Positions 58,226 to 64,000 of a stretch of DNA of 64,000 nucleotides are shown here, one piece after another. The DNA is from Opisthorchis felineus (lineage: Eukaryota; Platyhelminthes; Trematoda; Opisthorchiida; Opisthorchiidae). The DNA lies in NCBI GenBank assembly GCA_004794785.1, contig SJOL01007403.1:212106-276105 (forward strand), in the 5' to 3' direction. The notes under the pieces were generated by a model. The model saw nothing but the letters and a program-made list of their open reading frames with translations. It did not search any database and had not been told where the DNA came from. Numbering within the stretch: the first letter of the stretch is position 1; the number at the start of each line of letters is the position of its first letter. The translations under genes were made by a program, and so were the position numbers.

Positions 58226-60635
58226 GTCGCTTGTTTGCTTAACAGTGATCTTATACACCAGATTTAGCGGCTGACCAAGCAGACGCCTAATTATTCGTTT
58301 GTGATAGTATCCAGATTTTGTACTGTTAAATTGACAAAACAGCTCTTCTATGTGTTTTCTTTAAACGACGCCAGTGTTGCACTTAACTACGGAATAAAGT
58401 GATAAGACAATGCGGCTCAAAACCTATAGCACCCTGAAGGGGGTTTCCAACAACAATGGCCAAATAACTGGACGCCCCGTACATAGCTGCAAACCCGGAA
58501 GCTGTTTTTGCAATTTCCAGTGTGATTCATCGTGCAAGGCTTTGGTTCCAATACAGACTGACGGGAATGACGTGTAAACACTTTTAAAGCAGATGTATGG
58601 AAGCGATCGGTCTAAATACGCTGGCGTAACACTCAGCACAGCATTAAAAGTGTCACTATCATACGTTATTTACTGGAAAATGTTACTTAAGCCGCTTTCG
58701 GACTCGCTGCATTTCAACTGTGCTTGGGAATTTGTCATTCTGCAACTTATGTGCGAGATCTTCACAGCATTTTGAGGCGATTTCAAGGCATACTGCGCCG
58801 AGCTATAGGTATCACTTTTGTGACCATTGAATTAGTGAAACCTTTCAGCCACCCAAACACACACTGACAAGAGACATTTGTTAGCAACGCTCCGCGAAAG
58901 CATCCTGAACAGTACCTGAAGAACAGGCAGTAGAGCTACCTGTATTTCGTTACACTTCCGAAAACTCTCTTCAGTCTGGAGCAAAACTGTGGTAAGATGC
59001 GTGTCACAGCCCGGATAGAGGCTGTGATTGGTGGCTGTTGATAATCGGAACTGATGTACGAAGCTCGCACAATTCAATGTCGCATCTGACATTCGTTTAT
59101 GAGCATTAGTTTGAAATTTTGTTCATAGGATTCACACATTATCCTATATGTGTGGAACGAGGGCAATTCAAACGGCTAAATCCTAAATTCTTGAATACGG
59201 ATTTCTGTTGTACAAGAGCAAACGATAAGCAATATGGTGCATGATGGACGGAGGTTTATCGCATGCTAACAATCCTTAGTTTCGTTTAACAAATAGACCA
59301 ACACACTTCTAGACAGCCTTATGCCTCTCGCTTCTTCGAGTATAGTTAACTCAGAGAAATTTGAATTGACATCAGTCGGATTGTTGGAACTACATCTTTA
59401 CGGGCAGCTCAACATGCCAGATGTCGTTCGCTAGTACGTACCGCGAATCAAGATAAAGGAAAAATCATATTGCGTACACAAGCTGCTTAGCGCAGTGTAA
59501 ACTGCAAACGTAGACTAGAAAGTCAGCTGTGACGTCGACTTATTACCTGAAATAACCATCCGTCCCTTAAAAAGCAACGTTTTCCACTTGGTGGTATTGC
59601 TTTTTAATCAGCTCGAGCCCTCTGTGCTGAACCTCATACAGCTGAGACGCCCAAGGGAATGTAGGTGACTTTCAGTTCAAGTGGACTTCAGCATCGGAAG
59701 AAGCAGCGGTACTCTGGATCAACCGAAGCAGTAAGAAGGAAAAAGTAGCAGCCGACCTCAGCGGAACCGTGTTATACGTGCTCAACTACTTTGGTGCTCT
59801 ACCTGTGTGAACAAAGATTCTAAAGGCTGCAAATCCGGTGACTTCCAAGCACCTTTTAGTCCTGTTAAGCTCTATTCACTCACGGGTACTAATTACGACG
59901 AAATGAGCCATCATGAAAGCTAACTCGCCTTGTTAAATTTATGGGTTTAGGCTCTCCAGATTACCTGATGAAACGAAGCTCCAGTCTATCTAGTTATACT
60001 ACTGATCTTATAGTAGACGCTGGTTTTGTCGAAGCATTGATTGATTATTGATGATTGTTGCCTATCAAAAGTTTCTATTTTTATAGTTAGCACCACAAGT
60101 AATCCTGTACAAATTCTTAACTCACGTAATGCCACAACGTCTCATAGTGAATAGCCTTTATTGTCACAAAAGCTGATCCTCCACTACCGGGAATCTTCAG
60201 TATGAATACATTCCACTTTCTATCTGCCGTGAGATTCATTACCGGTTCATAGGCTAAACCTAGGGGCTTCATTCCAGACCGCAGTAAGACCACTAAGATG
60301 GTTCATGTGTATCTCTCTCGAGTGAACCTTACAATTCCAACAAGTAAAGTAGGGATAAGAGTCACTCGTTATCTTAACAAAGGTGTTCAGCGTTATCCCC
60401 TGTTGCTCGACTCCGAGGCATTCCACTGAATGTATATGAATGTGACAGTTATCACCTTATCGATAAGCAGACTACGTAGGTCATGTATTTATAACGTCAA
60501 TCCTTCTCAGCCAGTGGGCCAGATACTCGATGCTCAAGAAGCTATTCAATACATGATCACGTAATGTGGTTTCCGTGATTGAAGGATGAGTGGATTTATG
60601 TCCCGTATAAGTGAGAACCGATCACACTGCTAATC

Positions 60636-60780
60636 GGGCGCTCGTGACCGAGCGGTTAAGTTTTCAAACACAAGTTGGAAGGTCGCAGGTTCTAAACTCC
60701 CTGGAGTTTTATGAAGTGCGCACTGCTGATGAATCCAAGTAGGGATGAGACAGCTGAACAGGGCTTCTGGTTCCCCATCA
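60636..60780 (+). mobile_element. tRNA-derived SINE with decayed hammerhead
   Basis: tRNA-like head with A box TGACCGAGCGG (~60645-60655) and B-box-like GGTTCTAAACT (~60688-60698), followed by a hammerhead-like segment at 60720-60765 and a short tail. The layout matches the schistosome Sm-alpha-type arrangement (tRNA-related promoter plus hammerhead), an inference from known families. It is a different SINE family from the three copies at 28, 42 and 47 kb. Confidence 0.7.
60720..60765 (+). ncRNA. Degenerate hammerhead in SINE
   Basis: Stem I arm GCACTG (60720-60725), intact core CTGATGA (60726-60732), stem II ATCC/GGGAT. But the conserved GAAA reads GAGA, the cleavage triplet is AAC, and the distal stem I arm no longer pairs. 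Almost certainly inactive. Confidence 0.55.
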
Positions 60781-60789
60781 TAAATTGGC

Positions 60790-63300
60790 TCCCTTGACAG
60801 AACGAAATTCCCAATGATACTGAACTTTTTTCCAGTAACTTGCCTTGGTTCGATGCGAAACGCTGACCGTCAGTTATGTGCTTAATGCCCAATGCCTAAA
60901 GAATGCTGTCGAGCTATTTTGTCCCACGGATGGAGGTACTGTCACCAGAGGTAGACTAATCTACCCTGACGAAAGACTGATGATTCCCCGTTCTTTTGCG
61001 GTACCACGCCGGCAGATTCACAATGTGATCATCGTGCAGTGGAACAAACGAAACGCTCAGCAAAACTTTCTTGCAGATTGCTTACCGATGACCACGAAAT
61101 ATGGTATAAGATGAAGTGCCGACATAGGTCCCATAAATTGCTGTCAAATTAAGCTCCTTAACCGGTTTCACCGGCAGCTTTTTTTACGGCAAATTTGGAA
61201 TGCGACAAGCCAAGTGAAGGTCAACGTGTGATTTGCAGAAGGGATTGAGAGAAACTGGAGAATTTGTGTGCCGTATTGGTGATAAGGCTTTCAGGATGTT
61301 TGCTACCGGCTTCCGTTACTGTTTGATTTAAGTCACCACAAGCTCTAGAGGCTGTAAATTGCCATAAAGGTTACTGTAATTAGCATGAGAGATTCTGTCA
61401 ATTAATGAAATGAAACATTCGGAAGGGCGTCAAATGATCCAGCTTCACATTTCCAAGGGTGTAGTAACATTTATGTCATACCATAGAATACCAATTTTGA
61501 TAGAAACTTTCGGGGACTCGCTTCTTACACTAAATTTGCTATAGTCTTCTGTGTAATGTGTGATACAAACACTGAGAATGTATACAAATTGAATTATTTT
61601 AAAGGATTGCTGTATAAGGAAACACGTAAACGATATCACAGCATGTTTGCTGTGATACTCTGGACAAACTGGAAGACTTAAGATGGAAGAAATTCGAAAG
61701 GCCAGAGACTATCTGATAGTGAGGCATGGCTTATTGTAAGAAATGTCAGGGAACGTTTCGGGATGGTTCGCGATTCTAACCTGACAGATCCTAACAGATG
61801 GGTTACCGTTAAGTGCTTTATTTTGTGACAATTGTTGTTTTGATACATGGTACAAAACACTGTTTTTCTTGTTACTCGATAGCTCCTGAAATGCATGACT
61901 GATGTAGCCAACCGACATTGCAGATGAATGAGTTGTGATTTTTCTTAATGCGCGCTCCGAAACCATCAGCACAAACGCACAAACACGAATGTCAGCAAAA
62001 CAGTACTGATAACACTTCTCTTGTAGTTTGACAAAACACATCACTGTGTTGAGATTACGGCCATAAAAAAAGCATTTCTTGTCTAGCCAATGACTTCAAG
62101 AGATTATTAGTTGACTCTATGATCAAAGGTCCTAGAGTTCTTGGGAATTGTCTTGTTGGAATCCTGGCTGAATCTTGGTGTGTCTCCTTTCGACTCGATT
62201 ATGCCGTTATGGCATAATCAAAACGCGGAAGTCTCCTACCGCCAAACTGAGACAATTAAAGAGCTAAGAGGCAACTGGTAAATCAATGCGACAACCAACC
62301 AACCATGTGATTGATGGAAATACGGTCAAATGTTGCAGCTGCTTGTCCATCCGTACGCTAAGTGGTACACCGGTGGGTGAACCAACTCAAGATGCGTACG
62401 ACGAATCGTGTTTCGGCACAACTTGAGAAGCAAGGCAAAACAGTGGTTATGCGCGACTACGTCCAAAAGATTGTGAGCTAAACTAGAGGTCTTTGCAATT
62501 TCCAGTAAGACAGTTATGCGTGATTATGTGTTACTGGTTTATTGCTGACAATGACGATGGGAAAAGTGCTACTAGACCCTATTCGTAACTGTACCGTATA
62601 CAAATGAGTAAACTCAGACGTTTTAACTCAACATTAAAAATCACATGGAATCCGCTTTACTGAGTGCTGGTTGTGTCTAGCTCATTGAATTTTCGCGCTC
62701 CAGTGCACAAAGCGGATCCGCAATTTTCTGGAGACACTTTCTAAACAATGTCCATATCTTGGATACGAACCCAAGCAAAACGAGGATCGCTTAAGGACAG
62801 AGATGTACGCGCAAACTTTCAGGCAACCGAACTATCCAGAATGTTGGATTGTAGGATTGATGAGCACAGAGCACAAATAACGTTGACCCTATACAAATCC
62901 TCACATACATTTCACAGAAGGTATCTTACTCGAGGAAGCATGGAACATGGGTAGTCACTCAACCTTGATTGGAAAATGAGGCTTTCGAAACTCCCCAGTT
63001 ACTGTCATAAAAAGGCGCCCATGATAACCTGCAATGCGCACCAGAATGCTCGATATCGCTTCCAGGCATCTAAGAATGGGCAGACGCGACACCTAAGATG
63101 TACTATAAAGTCGAAACGCTCCACGTACAACGAGTATTAATCCAAGATGATTAATTCGAAGGGGACTGAACTTTCACTTGCAAGTCAGTATGCAGGAACA
63201 AAAAAGCATTGATTAACCGTCAGTGGCAGCAGGACGCTCGTGGAATCACCGCGGCTTCACCGGTGTGGCAAAGGAAAATTTGCACTGAAGTAACTTTGGC
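60790..63300. other. Unassigned stretch
   Basis: No supported gene. A 111-codon minus-strand frame (61709-62044) and an 89-codon plus frame (60845-61114) have no motif or clear splice sites. Confidence 0.3.
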
Positions 63301-63314
63301 TGTTATATTTACTT

Positions 63315-63390
63315 GTCGGCGCGCTGAACCACCTCTTCCTGGTGCCGACTGAATAGCCAGGATCTCAGTCTGGGTGAGCTAAGAGCTCAG
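63315..63390 (+). ncRNA. HDV-like self-cleaving ribozyme candidate at R2-like 5' end
   Basis: P1: GTCGGC (63315-63320) with GCCGAC (63344-63349), perfect. P3: ACCA (63328-63331) with TGGT (63340-63343), loop CCTCTTCC. P4: CCAG (63357-63360) with CTGG (63370-63373). P2: CTGA (63324-63327) with TCAG (63387-63390). The joining strand GAGCTAAGAG holds a C followed by an A-rich stretch, where the catalytic cytosine would lie. The nested order P1-P2-P3-P1-P4-P2 is that of HDV-like ribozymes, known to sit at the 5' ends of R2 elements. Confidence 0.55.
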
Positions 63391-63510
63391 AAACTCCAGA
63401 CAGAGCTAACCACACTGTTTGGTTTCGATGTGCTGGTTACTTTCGACAATGTACAACACGAAACATCTGGGGCCTCCGCACCAGTTCCAACCAGTACATA
63501 GGACAGACTC

Positions 63511-63867
63511 AAGTGGCTCACGTGTGAGCCACGTGGCGAGTGCTGCAAATCGAGAGCTGGTTTGGTAGCCCACCATCAAGTTCACGACAATGAAAGTGTT
63601 GGTACGAACATGGTTGCCCAATTGGCCTGCGCTGATTGTTCTCGCCTTTTTCCGACGAAGATTGGCCTGAGTCAACATCGCCGGCACGTACACCCCACCC
63701 AGCATAATGCAGATAAGCTTGGCCGAGTGAAGAATTCCTGTATCCGCTGGTCCCACCAAGAGTCACAATTACTCTTGAACCTGGCTAGCAATTTATATCC
63801 GTCATGTGACACGCAATCGCGCTGTCAGCGAGATTGGAGCAGTATTTTCCTGGTTGATCGGCTATGA
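63511..63867 (+). CDS. R2-like ORF N-terminal region: C2H2 fingers and Myb-like motif
   Basis: In frame 1: a first finger-like segment CEPRGECCKSRAGLVAHHQV, a clear C2H2 finger CADCSRLFPTKIGLSQHRRH (C-x2-C, H-x3/4-H), then RWSHQESQLLLNLASNLYP, resembling the tryptophan-led helix of the Myb domain that follows the fingers in R2-type proteins. These domains bind the target DNA in R2. The frame stops at 63865-63867, but the adjacent frame continues with SIKTRLRIAAYSPEADDYS, so a frameshift near 63850 probably broke the gene. The start codon is not evident. Confidence 0.65.
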   Translation, partial: KWLTCEPRGECCKSRAGLVAHHQVHDNESVGTNMVAQLACADCSRLFPTKIGLSQHRRHVHPTQHNADKLGRVKNSCIRWSHQESQLLLNLASNLYPSCDTQSRCQRDWSSIFLVDRL

Positions 63868-64000
63868 GCATCAAAACTAGGTTACGAATAGCTGCCTACT
63901 CGCCAGAAGCCGACGACTATAGCGTCTGGTTTTAACAAACCGTGGATTGCGCCGTGTCACTCTTGGAATCCCAAGCTGACAATTCGCTTGCTAGTGTTGA

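Larger units (their letters stand above)
63315..64000 (+). mobile_element. R2-like LINE, 5' end (runs off the window)
   Basis: Begins with an HDV-like ribozyme fold, then an untranslated leader, then an open frame with two C2H2-type fingers and a Myb-like helix: the N-terminal order of R2-clade retrotransposons. Homologous to the decayed minus copy at 48.7-49.2 kb. Reverse transcriptase and endonuclease would lie beyond the window. Confidence 0.7.

Overview
The window looks like nuclear DNA from a parasitic flatworm, most likely a trematode. There are no operons, no bacterial gene density and no rRNA. Instead there are decayed retroelements of several kinds (CR1-like, RTE-like and R2-like LINEs, a Gypsy-type LTR element, tRNA-derived SINEs), self-cleaving ribozyme folds inside repeats, and short coding exons on the minus strand bounded by good splice signals. 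The organism call is inference: hammerhead-bearing SINEs next to RTE and CR1 LINEs are typical of schistosomes, liver flukes and relatives. No database was searched.

Layout. About 0.37-17.8 kb is repeat-on-repeat. Three copies of one composite element (family A, all plus strand) lie at ~0.37-2.1, ~6.1-11.5 and ~14.5-17.8 kb. The middle copy is split by a LINE 3' fragment (T1), and T1 is itself split by a second LINE-like insertion (T2) with a 50-bp target duplication. More T2 copies lie at ~11.8-12.8 kb (minus) and ~13.45-14.15 kb (plus). At 17.9-19.7 kb is a CR1-like reverse transcriptase with stops and frameshifts. At 19.7-22.96 kb is a minus-strand Gypsy element (gag, zinc knuckle, protease, RT, RNase H, 5' LTR), cut off after RNase H by another CR1 3' end.

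24.9-46.6 kb is the main host-gene territory. Four consecutive minus-strand exons (26663-24888) join with matching phases and encode a C-terminal SOCS box. Further exon candidates lie upstream at 28.6-28.8, 30.2-30.4, 31.5-31.9, 32.1-32.3, 35.4-35.5, 36.4-36.6, 43.2-43.4 and 45.7-46.6 kb, with others at 50.5-52.7 and 55.5 kb. Whether they form one large gene or several is unresolved. Between them sit SINEs, RTE 3' ends, a solo LTR with a clean target duplication, and two copies of a hammerhead-ribozyme repeat.

46.7-64 kb is mostly unassigned AT-rich sequence with SINEs, a decayed R2-like 5' fragment (~48.7-49.2 kb, minus), an (AT)n(AG)n microsatellite, a possible plus-strand exon at 58.05 kb, a SINE carrying a decayed hammerhead, and the 5' end of an R2-like LINE (63315 to window end) that begins with an HDV-like ribozyme fold followed by C2H2 fingers and a Myb-like helix.

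The most interesting thread is RNA self-cleavage: three different retroelement types here carry ribozyme folds (hammerhead in a Penelope-like or retrozyme-like repeat, hammerhead in a SINE, HDV-like in an R2-like LINE).
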